Notes under the pieces: generated by a model | What the model was told of the DNA's origin: nothing | What the model saw: the letters and a program-made list of their open reading frames with translations, nothing else | Database searches by the model: none | Translations under genes and position numbers: made by a program | Shown here: positions 35,326 through 43,966 of the stretch, piece after piece | Position numbering within the stretch: the first letter of the stretch is position 1 | How the letters are laid out: each line of letters begins with the position of its first letter | Assembly (NCBI GenBank): GCA_019187665.1 | Contig: JABARH010000036.1 | Span: 22,447-86,446 of the forward strand | Direction: 5' to 3' | DNA: 64,000 nucleotides | Origin: Anaerolineales bacterium | Lineage (GTDB): Bacteria; Chloroflexota; Anaerolineae; Anaerolineales; Villigracilaceae

Positions 35326-38300
35326 ATGACCACTCCAATACTCCCCCTCACCCTCCACATCAACGGCAACCATCACGAAATCGAAACGCCCGTCCACGCG
35401 ACTCTCCTCGCCGCGTTGCGCGCGCTTGGATTCCACGGGGTCAAATTTGGCGACGAACACGGCCTGACCGGCGCAGACACGATTCTGCTGGACGGCAAAC
35501 CCGTCAACGCCGGGTCCATGCTGGCCGCGCAGGCCGCAGGTCACAAGATCGCCACCATCGAAACGCTCGGCGAACATCCCGAACAAGGCTGGAAAAAAAC
35601 CGAAGGCCTGCATCTGCTGCAACGCGCCTTCATCGAGGCGGGCGCGATCCAATGCGGATATTGCACGCCCGCGCAAATCCTTGCGGCAAAATCCTTGCTA
35701 GAGAAGAATCCGAATCCCACCGAAACAGAAGTCCGCGATGCGATCGCGGGCGTATTGTGTCGCTGCACAGGTTATTTGAAGCCGGTGCAGGCGGTGTTGA
35801 GGGCGGCGGCGGAGTTGCGCGGGGAAGATATACAGGTAGACAGGTACACAGGTACACAGGTTGGCGAATCGCTAGATTTCCCGCCAGCGAATTCTGGCAA
35901 CGGCGAGACGATGACGCAGACGCGCACATTGCCGAAGATGATCGTCACGCCTGAGACAAAGACATGGCAGACGGTCGGCAAGCCGGAGATCAAAGTGGAC
36001 GCGATCAAACTTGCGCAGGGCAAGCCCGCCTTCGCGGCCGACATCGAAAAGCGCGGACTGCTCCACGCCAAAGTTCTCCGCTCGCCGCACGCGCACGCGC
36101 GCATCCGGCGGATAGACGCCCGCCGCGCGCGCGACCTCGAGGGGGTCGCGGCGGTGTTGACGTGGCGCGACATCCCGCGCGTGGCCTACTCCACTGCGGG
36201 GCAGTCCGACCCGATTCCCGGTCCACTGGACTCGTTCTCACTGGACGAAAAAGTCCGCTTCGTGGGCGACCGCGTGGCGTTCGTCGCGGCAGAGACGCCC
36301 GAGATCGCGGAGAAGGCGCTGTCGCTGATCGAGGTCGAATACGAAATCCTGCCCGCCATTTTGGATTCGCGCGAGGCGCTGACCAGCCCGACGCGGATTC
36401 ACGACGAGGCCGAGTACGTCAACTTCGCGGATTCGCATCCCGAAAAAAATCTCGCCGCAAAAATTCGCATTGATATCGGCAACGTGGAAAAGGGATTCGC
36501 CGAAGCCGATGAAATTTTCGAGGGCGAGTATGTCGTGCCAAAGGTGCAGCAGGCGCACATCGAGCCGCACATCTGCGTGACGTATTGGGACGAGGACGAC
36601 CGACTCGTGATTCGGACTTCGACGCAGGTTCCGTTCCACGCGCGCCGAATGCTCGCGCCCGTTTTGGGATTGCCCATCAAGCGCATCCGCGTCATCAAGC
36701 CGCGCATCGGCGGCGGATTCGGCGGCAAGCAGGAAGTGCTGATGGAAGACGTGGCCGCGCATCTGACGATCGCCACCAGGCGGCCCGTGATCTACGAGTA
36801 CACGCGCGAGGAGGAGTTCAGCGCGGCGCGTTCGCGTCATCCGATGCGGATCAAAATGAAGACTGGCGTGAAGAAAGACGGCACGATCACCGCCAACGAA
36901 ATGGTCGCGCTCTCCGACACGGGCGCGTACGGCTGTCACGCGCTGACCGTGACGGGCAACACGGGACACAAGGCGATGGCGCTGTACGTGGGCGACGGAG
37001 AATATCGCAAGAGTCCCAACATCCGTTTTTACGCGGACGTGGTTTACACCAACACGCCGCCCGCGGGCGCGTTTCGCGGCTACGGCGTGCCGCAGGGGTA
37101 TTGGCCGCTCGATCGTCACCTGGAAAAGATCGCGCGCGCGTTGAATCTCGACCCGATCGAGTTTCGTTTGAAGAACGCGATCCGCCCTGGCGAATATCAT
37201 CCGTTTTCGACCGCCTGGAACGAAGGGCGCGAGCCGCGTCCCGAAATTATTCACACCGTTGGGCTGGAGCAATGCGTGGCGCAAGGCAAAGCCGCGATCG
37301 GGTGGGACGATAAATTTGGGAATGAGGCATGGCATAAAAATGTGTCAGGCGTCAGGCGTCAGGTGTCAGGCAAACACGTGACACCTGACACCCCGCACCT
37401 GAAACGCGGAATAGGCGTCGCATTGGTCATGCAGGGAACTGCGATTCCCTACCTCGATATGGGCGGCGCGTCCATCAAGATGAACGACGACGGTTCGTTC
37501 AACCTGCTGGTCGGCGCGACGGATCTCGGCACCGGCTCGGATACGGTCCTGGCGCAAATGGCGGCGGAGGTGTTGGGCGTTCCGCTTGAAGATATGATCT
37601 GCTACTCGTCCGACACCGATTTCACACCGTTCGACAAGGGCGCGTACGCGTCGTCCACGACCTACATTTCAGGCGCGGCCGCGACCAAGGCCGCGCAGAT
37701 GGCGGCGGAGCGAATCAAGATTCGCGCTGCGAGGATGTTGAATGCGGGTACACACGTAGACCCGTACACAGGTACACAGGTGAGGGCGGAGGAGATTCGA
37801 CTCGCAAATAAGATGGCGATTGCGCCAGATGGTCGAAGTGTTTCATTAGCAGAAATCGCGCTGGATACGCTGCACAGGGAAGAGCAGGAGCAGATCATGG
37901 GCGTGGCGAGTTACGTCTCGCCTTCTTCTCCTCCTCCGTTTGCGGCGCAATTCGCGGAAGTGACCGTGGACACAGAAACGGGCGCGGTGACGGTGGATAA
38001 ACTCGTGATGGCGGTGGACTCAGGCGTGATCGTGAATCCGCTCACCGCTTCGGGACAGATCGAGGGCGGGATGACGCAGGCCCTCGGCTACGCGGTCTGC
38101 GAAGAGATGACCTGGGATGAGCAGGGACGCATGCGCGAACGCGACCTGGATCGCTATCACATCTTCCGAGCGGATGAGATGCCCGAACTGGAAACCATCT
38201 TCGTGGAAACCTTCGAGCCGACGCACCCGTTCGGCGTCAAGGCGGTGGCGGAGATTCCGATGGACGGGGTCGCGCCGGCGGTCGGCAACGCGGTCTTCGA

Positions 38301-38373
38301 CGCGGTGGGAGTCAACGTGGACGAGAATCCGATCACGCCGGAAAAAGTGTGGCACGCCTTGAGAGCCGCATAA
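35326..38373 (+). CDS. Fused molybdenum hydroxylase (xanthine dehydrogenase family) with degenerate ferredoxin-type cluster
   Basis: 1015 residues combining a small iron-sulfur subunit (~1-165) with a molybdopterin-binding subunit (~215-1015). The second cluster motif is intact (C110, C113, C145, C147). The plant-ferredoxin motif keeps its backbone (KFGDEHGLTGADT...DGKPVNAG) but the four Cys positions are D43, T48, D51 and G63. The molybdenum part has GGGFGGKQE, GAFRGYGVPQG, and a C-terminal VAEIP Glu in place of the usual GVGE. There is no FAD-binding subunit nearby. Three stretches (residues ~169-180, ~673-690, ~806-820) are translated from short repeated DNA words, twice giving YTGTQV. The start follows a TAAAAT box by 6 bases. 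The substrate is unknown. Confidence 0.85.
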   Translation: MTTPILPLTLHINGNHHEIETPVHATLLAALRALGFHGVKFGDEHGLTGADTILLDGKPVNAGSMLAAQAAGHKIATIETLGEHPEQGWKKTEGLHLLQRAFIEAGAIQCGYCTPAQILAAKSLLEKNPNPTETEVRDAIAGVLCRCTGYLKPVQAVLRAAAELRGEDIQVDRYTGTQVGESLDFPPANSGNGETMTQTRTLPKMIVTPETKTWQTVGKPEIKVDAIKLAQGKPAFAADIEKRGLLHAKVLRSPHAHARIRRIDARRARDLEGVAAVLTWRDIPRVAYSTAGQSDPIPGPLDSFSLDEKVRFVGDRVAFVAAETPEIAEKALSLIEVEYEILPAILDSREALTSPTRIHDEAEYVNFADSHPEKNLAAKIRIDIGNVEKGFAEADEIFEGEYVVPKVQQAHIEPHICVTYWDEDDRLVIRTSTQVPFHARRMLAPVLGLPIKRIRVIKPRIGGGFGGKQEVLMEDVAAHLTIATRRPVIYEYTREEEFSAARSRHPMRIKMKTGVKKDGTITANEMVALSDTGAYGCHALTVTGNTGHKAMALYVGDGEYRKSPNIRFYADVVYTNTPPAGAFRGYGVPQGYWPLDRHLEKIARALNLDPIEFRLKNAIRPGEYHPFSTAWNEGREPRPEIIHTVGLEQCVAQGKAAIGWDDKFGNEAWHKNVSGVRRQVSGKHVTPDTPHLKRGIGVALVMQGTAIPYLDMGGASIKMNDDGSFNLLVGATDLGTGSDTVLAQMAAEVLGVPLEDMICYSSDTDFTPFDKGAYASSTTYISGAAATKAAQMAAERIKIRAARMLNAGTHVDPYTGTQVRAEEIRLANKMAIAPDGRSVSLAEIALDTLHREEQEQIMGVASYVSPSSPPPFAAQFAEVTVDTETGAVTVDKLVMAVDSGVIVNPLTASGQIEGGMTQALGYAVCEEMTWDEQGRMRERDLDRYHIFRADEMPELETIFVETFEPTHPFGVKAVAEIPMDGVAPAVGNAVFDAVGVNVDENPITPEKVWHALRAA

Positions 38374-38415
38374 CAAAAACGTAAACGGGCGCGCTGCTTT
38401 GTGCCGTTTTGCACG

Positions 38416-38444
38416 TTGACGCGCCCATCTCATGCATGTATAAT
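38416..38444 (+). promoter_or_regulatory. Promoter of the S1-domain gene
   Basis: TTGACG (38416-38421) and TATAAT (38439-38444) are separated by exactly 17 bases, 36 bases before the ATG. Confidence 0.82.
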
Positions 38445-38480
38445 CCGCCTTCGGCAAATTTTCTGATAGGAGTAACCCTG

Positions 38481-39257
38481 ATGAGCGAAATTATTGAAAC
38501 AGTGTCTGCCGCGCCAACACTGCAACCCAAAACAAAACTTTCCGGAAAAGTGATCAAAACAACGCTGGCGGGCGCGTTGCTGGATGTGGGGCAGAACGTC
38601 CCCGGTGTCTTGCACATTTCGCAAATTCAAAAAGAAGCTGTGAACAAGGTCGAAGACGTGCTTAAGGTCGGGCAGTCGGTGGATGTGTGGGTGCGCCGCG
38701 CGCGCAAGGACCGCATCGAGCTGACCATGATCGAACCGCTTGGCATGGAATGGAGCGAGATCAAACCGGACGTGACCGTGAAGGGCAAGGTGGTTCGCCT
38801 CGAAACCTACGGCGCGTTCGTAGACTTTGGAGCGGAACGCCCCGGCATGGTGCATGTCAGCGAGTTGACGCGCGGCTACGTCAAGTCGCCTGGCGAGGTT
38901 GTGAAGGAAGGCGACGAGATCGAAGCCGTTGTGCTGGATGTGGACCGCAAGAAGAAGCAGATCAAACTTTCGATGAAAGCGCTCATGCCTGAAATGATCG
39001 AGGAAGAAAAGCCCGAACGCGAACACAAGAAGACGCGCGGCAAGCGCGGCAAAAAGCACGAAGAGGAAATGGTTGAAATCGAGGAGACCTCGAAGGAACC
39101 CGAACTGACCGCCATGCAAATTGCCTGGCAGATGGCGATGGAACGCTCCGACAACAAGGGCAAGACCGTCAAGATCAAGCCGGTCAAATCCGCCTCGCGC
39201 GAGCAGGAAGATATTTTGAGCCGCACGCTCGAAAAGCAGGTCCCCACCGGAGTGTAG
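38481..39257 (+). CDS. S1 RNA-binding domain protein (two S1 repeats)
   Basis: 258 residues. Two S1 domains are clear: residues ~18-85 (KLSGKVIKTTLAGALLDVGQNVPGVLHISQI) and ~95-165 (TVKGKVVRLETYGAFVDFGAERPGMVHVSEL, ending IKLSMKAL). A long charged tail of Lys/Glu repeats follows. This is shorter than ribosomal protein S1 (four to six repeats) and is probably an S1-like translation or RNA-stability factor. The ATG at 38481 has a TAGGAG site; an in-frame upstream start overlaps the promoter. A terminator follows, so it is monocistronic. Confidence 0.85.
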   Translation: MSEIIETVSAAPTLQPKTKLSGKVIKTTLAGALLDVGQNVPGVLHISQIQKEAVNKVEDVLKVGQSVDVWVRRARKDRIELTMIEPLGMEWSEIKPDVTVKGKVVRLETYGAFVDFGAERPGMVHVSELTRGYVKSPGEVVKEGDEIEAVVLDVDRKKKQIKLSMKALMPEMIEEEKPEREHKKTRGKRGKKHEEEMVEIEETSKEPELTAMQIAWQMAMERSDNKGKTVKIKPVKSASREQEDILSRTLEKQVPTGV

Positions 39258-39274
39258 CCTCTCCCATAAAGATA

Positions 39275-39303
39275 AACGCCCTCCAGTTCGAGGGCGTTTT
39301 TTA
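39275..39303. terminator. Terminator between convergent genes
   Basis: AACGCCCTC pairs with GAGGGCGTT around CAGTTC and runs into TTTTTT. It closes the S1-domain gene and lies just after the end of the converging acyl-transfer operon. Confidence 0.9.
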
Positions 39304-39309
39304 TTTTGC

Positions 39310-40998
39310 CTACTGGCTGGCGGCGAGTTCTTTGATGAACTTTTCCTTGTTGGCGGCGCGCGCCACTTTGCCGCTGCTGGTTTTCAGTACCCAGCCAGGA
39401 CCAACCACGCGGACGTGGCGCAGTGCAATGGCCGAATTTTTCGTCACGTGTTTGCGGATATCGCCCGCGATGCGTTCATGCTCGGACTCATCGTCCGTTT
39501 CCACCTCGGCAATGATAACGACTTCCTCGGTGCCTTCATCCTCATCGAAGAGGCCGAAAGCCACCGTGCGGCCGGGATGCACACCGGACACTTCGCAAGC
39601 CAGCGCCTCGAGGTCTTGCGGGTACACATTCTTCCCGCCGACAATGATCAAATCCTTCTTGCGTCCCGCCACAAAGACTTCGTTGTTAACTACGTACCCG
39701 TAATCGCCGGACTTGTACCAGCCGCCGGGCAGGAACGCCTGTTTTGTAATGTCGGGGCGGTTGTAATATTCGTTCAACATACAGTTGCTCTTCAGGACGA
39801 TTTCGCCGACGTGCCGTTCCGGCAGGTCGTGTCCCTGATCGTCCACAACACGGATGCTCGTGTTGGAAATCGGCTGTCCGCACGACATCATCTGAATGGA
39901 CGGGCGGTCATCGTGCGCCGGGCGCGCGATCTTGTCAGTGATATAGGACTCGCGGTCAATCTCCTCCACGCAGGGCAGTTTATCCAGGTCGTTCTGGGTC
40001 ACAGCAAAGGTATTTTCAGCCATGCCGTAGGAAGTTTGCAGGGTCTCCAATCGCAGCCCGAATCCTTTGAAGCGCTCGTAGAACACCTGATGACTTTTAA
40101 ATTTGACCGGCTCGGATGTGTTGATGCTGGCGCGCCATGAAGACAGGTTCACGCCCTCCAGGTCGCGGTCACGAATTCGCTGGGCGCAGAAATTGTAGGC
40201 AAAATTCGGCAGCCAGGTGAGAGTCCCGTGATAGCTCGAGATGGTCTGCAACATGCGATAGGGCGCGCGTACCCAGTCGAACGGGGACATTTGAATCACG
40301 TGGACGCCGCGCAGGATGGGCAGGATGAAACAGGCGATCAATCCCATGTCGTGATAGAGTGGGAGCCAGGAGACGATTACATCGTCACGCGTGAGACGGA
40401 TGGCTTCGCCATAGGCGTCGAGGTGATTGAATATCGCGCGGTGAGAAAGCGCGACCCCTTTCTGCAAACCGGTCGAGCCGGACGAATGTTGCAGGAGAAC
40501 CGTTTCGCCCTCGTCCCGTTTCATGCCGGACAGGGAGGCGAAATCCACCGTCTCTTGCTTTTCGATGCGGTCTGTGACGAACACATCGCGGACCGTATGC
40601 CCGCTCTCTGTCACCATCGTCTTTACATCCGTTTCGAACTCGGGATAGGTGACGATGCCGGTCGGGCGGCTGTGTGTGAAAAGCGTGGTCAGGTCGGAGC
40701 GATAACGCTCGGGGGAAAGTTTCTCCGTGAGGAAGGGCATCATCGAGGGGATCGCGCCGTGCAAAACCGCGCCCCAGAACGAATAGACCAGGTCCCTGCC
40801 GTGCTGGAGGATCAGAATCACCACATCGCCGGGTTTGATTCCCGCGCGGGCGTAGGCGGCGGCGTAGTCGTTGGCGCGCTCGATCAATTCGCGATACGTA
40901 ATCGTGAAGTCGGGTTGGCCGGGATGCTGAAGGGTGACAGATGGGCGGTCCGGCTCAGTCTCGTAGAATGTTTTAAGCGTATCTACAAACGTGGTCAT
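39310..40998 (-). CDS. Acyl-AMP ligase, FAAL-like (acyl-transfer cassette)
   Basis: 562 residues of the AMP-forming acyl ligase superfamily. Motifs are LLQHSSGSTGLQKGVALSH (P-loop), VSWLPLYHDMGLIACFI (typical of fatty acyl-AMP ligases), TSYGMAEN (A5), YKSGDYGYV (A7) and KTSSGKVARAANKEKF (A10 Lys). It should adenylate a carboxylic acid and load it onto the adjacent carrier protein, the role of DltA in the Dlt pathway. The sequence looks closer to FAAL enzymes than to D-alanine ligases, so the acyl group may not be D-alanine. Its ATG overlaps the carrier-protein stop by four bases. It is the last gene of the operon and faces a terminator. Confidence 0.88.
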   Translation of the reverse strand: MTTFVDTLKTFYETEPDRPSVTLQHPGQPDFTITYRELIERANDYAAAYARAGIKPGDVVILILQHGRDLVYSFWGAVLHGAIPSMMPFLTEKLSPERYRSDLTTLFTHSRPTGIVTYPEFETDVKTMVTESGHTVRDVFVTDRIEKQETVDFASLSGMKRDEGETVLLQHSSGSTGLQKGVALSHRAIFNHLDAYGEAIRLTRDDVIVSWLPLYHDMGLIACFILPILRGVHVIQMSPFDWVRAPYRMLQTISSYHGTLTWLPNFAYNFCAQRIRDRDLEGVNLSSWRASINTSEPVKFKSHQVFYERFKGFGLRLETLQTSYGMAENTFAVTQNDLDKLPCVEEIDRESYITDKIARPAHDDRPSIQMMSCGQPISNTSIRVVDDQGHDLPERHVGEIVLKSNCMLNEYYNRPDITKQAFLPGGWYKSGDYGYVVNNEVFVAGRKKDLIIVGGKNVYPQDLEALACEVSGVHPGRTVAFGLFDEDEGTEEVVIIAEVETDDESEHERIAGDIRKHVTKNSAIALRHVRVVGPGWVLKTSSGKVARAANKEKFIKELAASQ

Positions 40999-41246
40999 TT
41001 CTTCTGCCGGGCGATAATGAGGTTTGAGAGTTGTTCGATGGAATCGAAGGTATTGGCATTCAACTCAGAATCGGCGATGCGTACGCCAAAGGTATCCTCC
41101 ACGAACAGGGCGAGATCCACCAGACTGAACGAGTCGATCACGCCGCCGGAGATGAGCGCCTCGGCGGGCTGGATGACGCGTTTGGGTTGTTTCAAGATCT
41201 TGGCGGCGATAAAGTCGGATAGTTGTTTTTGCATTTCTTCGGACAT
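40995..41246 (-). CDS. Acyl carrier protein (DltC-like role)
   Basis: 83 residues, the size of a stand-alone carrier protein. The phosphopantetheine site is Ser39 in GGVIDSFSLVDL, followed by the helix FVEDTFGVRI. It should carry the activated acyl group from the ligase to the membrane O-acyltransferase. The DSF context differs from the DSL of fatty-acid ACP and is common in dedicated carriers. A strong AGGAGAAAATC site precedes the ATG. It lies 32 bases after the SGNH gene. Confidence 0.88.
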   Translation of the reverse strand: MSEEMQKQLSDFIAAKILKQPKRVIQPAEALISGGVIDSFSLVDLALFVEDTFGVRIADSELNANTFDSIEQLSNLIIARQKK

Positions 41247-41278
41247 GATTTTCTCCTCGCTGGAAATTGTAGGGACGC

Positions 41279-42415
41279 CTACTTGCAGGAGGCGTCCAGA
41301 ATGTGCGGCGCGAGCATTTCAGCAAACAGGCGCTCTCCGCGCGGATCGCGATGAAATACCTCGTTGGCAAATACGTTCACGGGCAGGGCGTTCCAGTAAT
41401 CGTAAAACGCGTATCCCTCGCGCGTCATCCAGTCGGTCAACGCGGCGCGATAGGCATCATAAGCCCAGCGCGGATACAACTCATTATAGCGCAGGTCGCT
41501 GTTGCGGCCGGTTACGATGAAAATGGGTTCGTTAACCACGATCACCGGCGCGTCAGCGGCGATCTCATGTCCGACCCGGATCAGGTCAAACATCAGCGAC
41601 TGTAGGAGTTCCGGCTTCTTCTTGTCGGATTTATATTCCAGGTATGAAATGTCGGCGGGCATATCCTGCGGAAAGATGGGATGCTCGGTAACCAATCCAA
41701 AATTATTATCCACGCCGGTTGCAGCCCACACCGGACCGAAGGTCTGGTTGAGAAATACGTTCTTAAGGTGTTTGCGCTGGCCGACGATGGTTTTGTCCAA
41801 AAGGCCGGGCGGAGAAATCTCCAAATAGGCGCGCGGGAGTTTAATGTGATACGTTTCCGTCAGTCGCCTCATGCGATCGGCGTGCGGGACAATGAAGTCA
41901 CGTTCCGCCTGTTTTTTTTCGAAACTATGCAGGGTCACCGGCCAAATCACGAGGTCCGGTTCGTATTGCATTGCCTGATCGAGAACTAGAATATCGCGCA
42001 GCAGGGAGGGCCACGGATAGCCAAGGTCGTAGGCCCGCACACGCCGCCCGTCACAGGCGGTCAATTCGAGGCGGTTCAGTTGCGCCGCCAGCATCTCGCC
42101 CGGCGGGACATGCCCTCCCCAGGTGGCAGAATCGCCGAGCAGGAACACGCGGAATTCATCCGTTTCTTTGTGTGTCGCCGATAAAACGTGCGCTCCGAAC
42201 ATGGCATCGAAATTCTCCACCACAGAGGCGTTGTGACTCGCCGCATAGAACAGGGGAGATTCGGCATATGGAAACCGCACCCGGCCCGGCCAGAGAATAT
42301 TGTAGCCGTTCAGCTTTCCGACCGGCGGGTCGAAATACGCGTAGGCGAGGTTGATCACGACAAAGATCAATGCCGCTTTCACAAGGACGCGGAAGGCGTT
42401 CACAGGCGGATTCAC
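41279..42415 (-). CDS. SGNH-fold membrane protein (DltD/AlgX-like role)
   Basis: 378 residues starting with a GTG. One N-terminal transmembrane helix (~8-27) anchors an extracytoplasmic domain. Block I of the SGNH fold is FLLGDSATWG with the presumed nucleophile Ser, and a late FHRDPRGERLF segment could supply the Asp/His pair. PDLVIWPVTLHSF and VIVVNEPIFIVTG fit inner strands of the fold. Proteins of this kind partner MBOAT enzymes and transfer or remove acyl groups on surface polymers. The gene starts within two bases of the MBOAT stop. Assignment of catalytic residues is provisional. Confidence 0.75.
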   Translation of the reverse strand: MNPPVNAFRVLVKAALIFVVINLAYAYFDPPVGKLNGYNILWPGRVRFPYAESPLFYAASHNASVVENFDAMFGAHVLSATHKETDEFRVFLLGDSATWGGHVPPGEMLAAQLNRLELTACDGRRVRAYDLGYPWPSLLRDILVLDQAMQYEPDLVIWPVTLHSFEKKQAERDFIVPHADRMRRLTETYHIKLPRAYLEISPPGLLDKTIVGQRKHLKNVFLNQTFGPVWAATGVDNNFGLVTEHPIFPQDMPADISYLEYKSDKKKPELLQSLMFDLIRVGHEIAADAPVIVVNEPIFIVTGRNSDLRYNELYPRWAYDAYRAALTDWMTREGYAFYDYWNALPVNVFANEVFHRDPRGERLFAEMLAPHILDASCK

Positions 42416-42416
42416 G

Positions 42417-43835
42417 TTACGACACTCCGAATAATTTGATCAGCGCGGCGATGGAGGCTTGCGGGCTTGACAAGGCAAAGAAGACCAGGCTGAGCGCAAA
42501 GTAATTGAAGGTGAGGAATATGCCGCCCGCGGTCAGCGCGTGGCGCGCAAACGGGCGCTCATTCCAGTTGGCGAGCTGCACGCGGGCAAATTCACTCCAG
42601 CGGCTTTGAAGGAAAACCCCTGCGCCGTTCCATACGCCCCACAGCAGGAAGTTCCATGTGAAGCCGTGCCATAGACCGATCAGGCTCATTGTCAACAATT
42701 GGGCCAGCAGGAGAATCAGCCAGGTGGGAAGCGGCCGCTTCACCGTTCGCAGGGAGCGGATGAGGGGATTGAAAACATAGGCGCGGAACCACTGCGTCAG
42801 CGTAATATGCCACGCGTTCCAGAATTGCGTTAGGTTCGGTTTAAGGTACGGCGCGTCAAAATTCTCCGGCAGACGGACGCCGATCAGTCTCCCCAAACCA
42901 ATGGCGATATCGGTGTAGCCGCTAAAATCAAAATAGAGGCGGAAGGCGTACGCATATAAAAATAACCACAGCCACGCGCCGCTGCGTGTCTGCTCGACGA
43001 GCGCGTCGGAGATGGAAAGCCAGGCCAGCCAGTCCGCGAGAACGAATTTTTTGAAGAGGCCGACCGCCAGGCGCTGCCCGCCGGACAGGAGAGCAGCATG
43101 ATCGAGTCGAGATGAGACGCGCAAGTCTTTTACGAAACGTTCGACGCGGTCAATAGGGCCGGAGACATACGAAGGAAAAAAGAGGACATAACAAATGAAT
43201 TCATCCAGATTCACTGGCGCCAGCAGGCCGGACTGCCAATCGCGCAGAACGTGGAGCAGGCGAAAGGCAAGGTAGGAATATCCCAGCCAGACGATCGTCA
43301 AGGAAGAATCGGCGGGCGCGCCGCCGCGCAGGGTGGAAAACCAACTCACGATCTGCGACGAGGCCGCAGAGGATTTGACAACCACAAAAAAAAGAAGCAG
43401 GGTTAATATGCCCAGGGCTGCCCAGAGGCGGTTGAAGCGCGCGGTCTGGTTCAACATGAAAAGAACGATTGCAAAAACCAGCAGCATTCCGCCGACGGTC
43501 AGGGGACTCGCGGTGGCGATGGAAAGAATGGGTCCGATCGGCAGGCGGGCGATAAACACCGTCAAGAAAATCGCGCCCGCGAGAACGGCAAGAGCCGGCC
43601 ATTGTTTTCGCAACTGCCGTAATTCAGCAGGGGCGGTGATCCACCATACAGCGATCACCAAAAAAGCCGCCAATACTTGCAGCCAGAACGGCAGGCTGAC
43701 CAGTGTTTCCACCGGGCGCGCCAACCAGAAGAGAACGAACATGCTAACGCCCGCGAGCGCAAGCGTCCGGCCACGCGGGAGCAAACCGAGGAGCGCGGCC
43801 GCGGCCGCAAGAAGGAGAATCTGGAGGATCGTCAT
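42417..43835 (-). CDS. MBOAT membrane O-acyltransferase (DltB/AlgI-like)
   Basis: 472 residues with about 11 hydrophobic helices. MBOAT features are the FFPSYVSGPIDRVERF block, RLYFDFSGYTDIAIGLGRLIGVRLPENF, FWNAWHITLTQWFRAYVFNPL, and GLWHGFTWNFLLWG with the invariant catalytic His. It should transfer the acyl group from the carrier protein on the cytoplasmic side to an acceptor on the outside. The ATG at 43835 overlaps the stop of the DltX-like peptide gene by one base. An upstream in-frame start lies inside that peptide gene. Together with the four neighbouring genes it makes a Dlt-like cassette. Confidence 0.9.
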   Translation of the reverse strand: MTILQILLLAAAAALLGLLPRGRTLALAGVSMFVLFWLARPVETLVSLPFWLQVLAAFLVIAVWWITAPAELRQLRKQWPALAVLAGAIFLTVFIARLPIGPILSIATASPLTVGGMLLVFAIVLFMLNQTARFNRLWAALGILTLLLFFVVVKSSAASSQIVSWFSTLRGGAPADSSLTIVWLGYSYLAFRLLHVLRDWQSGLLAPVNLDEFICYVLFFPSYVSGPIDRVERFVKDLRVSSRLDHAALLSGGQRLAVGLFKKFVLADWLAWLSISDALVEQTRSGAWLWLFLYAYAFRLYFDFSGYTDIAIGLGRLIGVRLPENFDAPYLKPNLTQFWNAWHITLTQWFRAYVFNPLIRSLRTVKRPLPTWLILLLAQLLTMSLIGLWHGFTWNFLLWGVWNGAGVFLQSRWSEFARVQLANWNERPFARHALTAGGIFLTFNYFALSLVFFALSSPQASIAALIKLFGVS

Positions 43836-43966
43836 CAGAAGCCCTGATAGATCCACTCCGGGGTAACGTCAGCGGTGAACACCACCAGCGCGATGACAAT
43901 TAACGCCAGCGCCAGCGCCAGCAGGTTTTCACGCGAGAAGATTCGCCGTAGAGATTCTTTCATCAT
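43835..43966 (-). CDS. DltX-like 43-residue membrane peptide
   Basis: A micro-gene encoding 43 residues: a basic start (MMKESLRRIFSREN), one hydrophobic helix (LLALALALIVIALVVF), a short polar stretch and the extreme C-terminus PEWIYQGF. Known DltX proteins are ~50-residue single-helix peptides whose conserved C-terminal FIYxxF motif carries a Tyr that receives the acyl group from the MBOAT. The match in size, topology, exact C-terminal position and operon place (just before MBOAT) is strong. The start ATG overlaps the prfB stop by four bases, and its stop overlaps the MBOAT start by one base. Confidence 0.78.
   Translation of the reverse strand: MMKESLRRIFSRENLLALALALIVIALVVFTADVTPEWIYQGF

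Noticed and set aside
36238..37335. A 365-codon minus-strand frame
   Set aside because: It is the antisense shadow of the molybdenum hydroxylase and has no family motifs.
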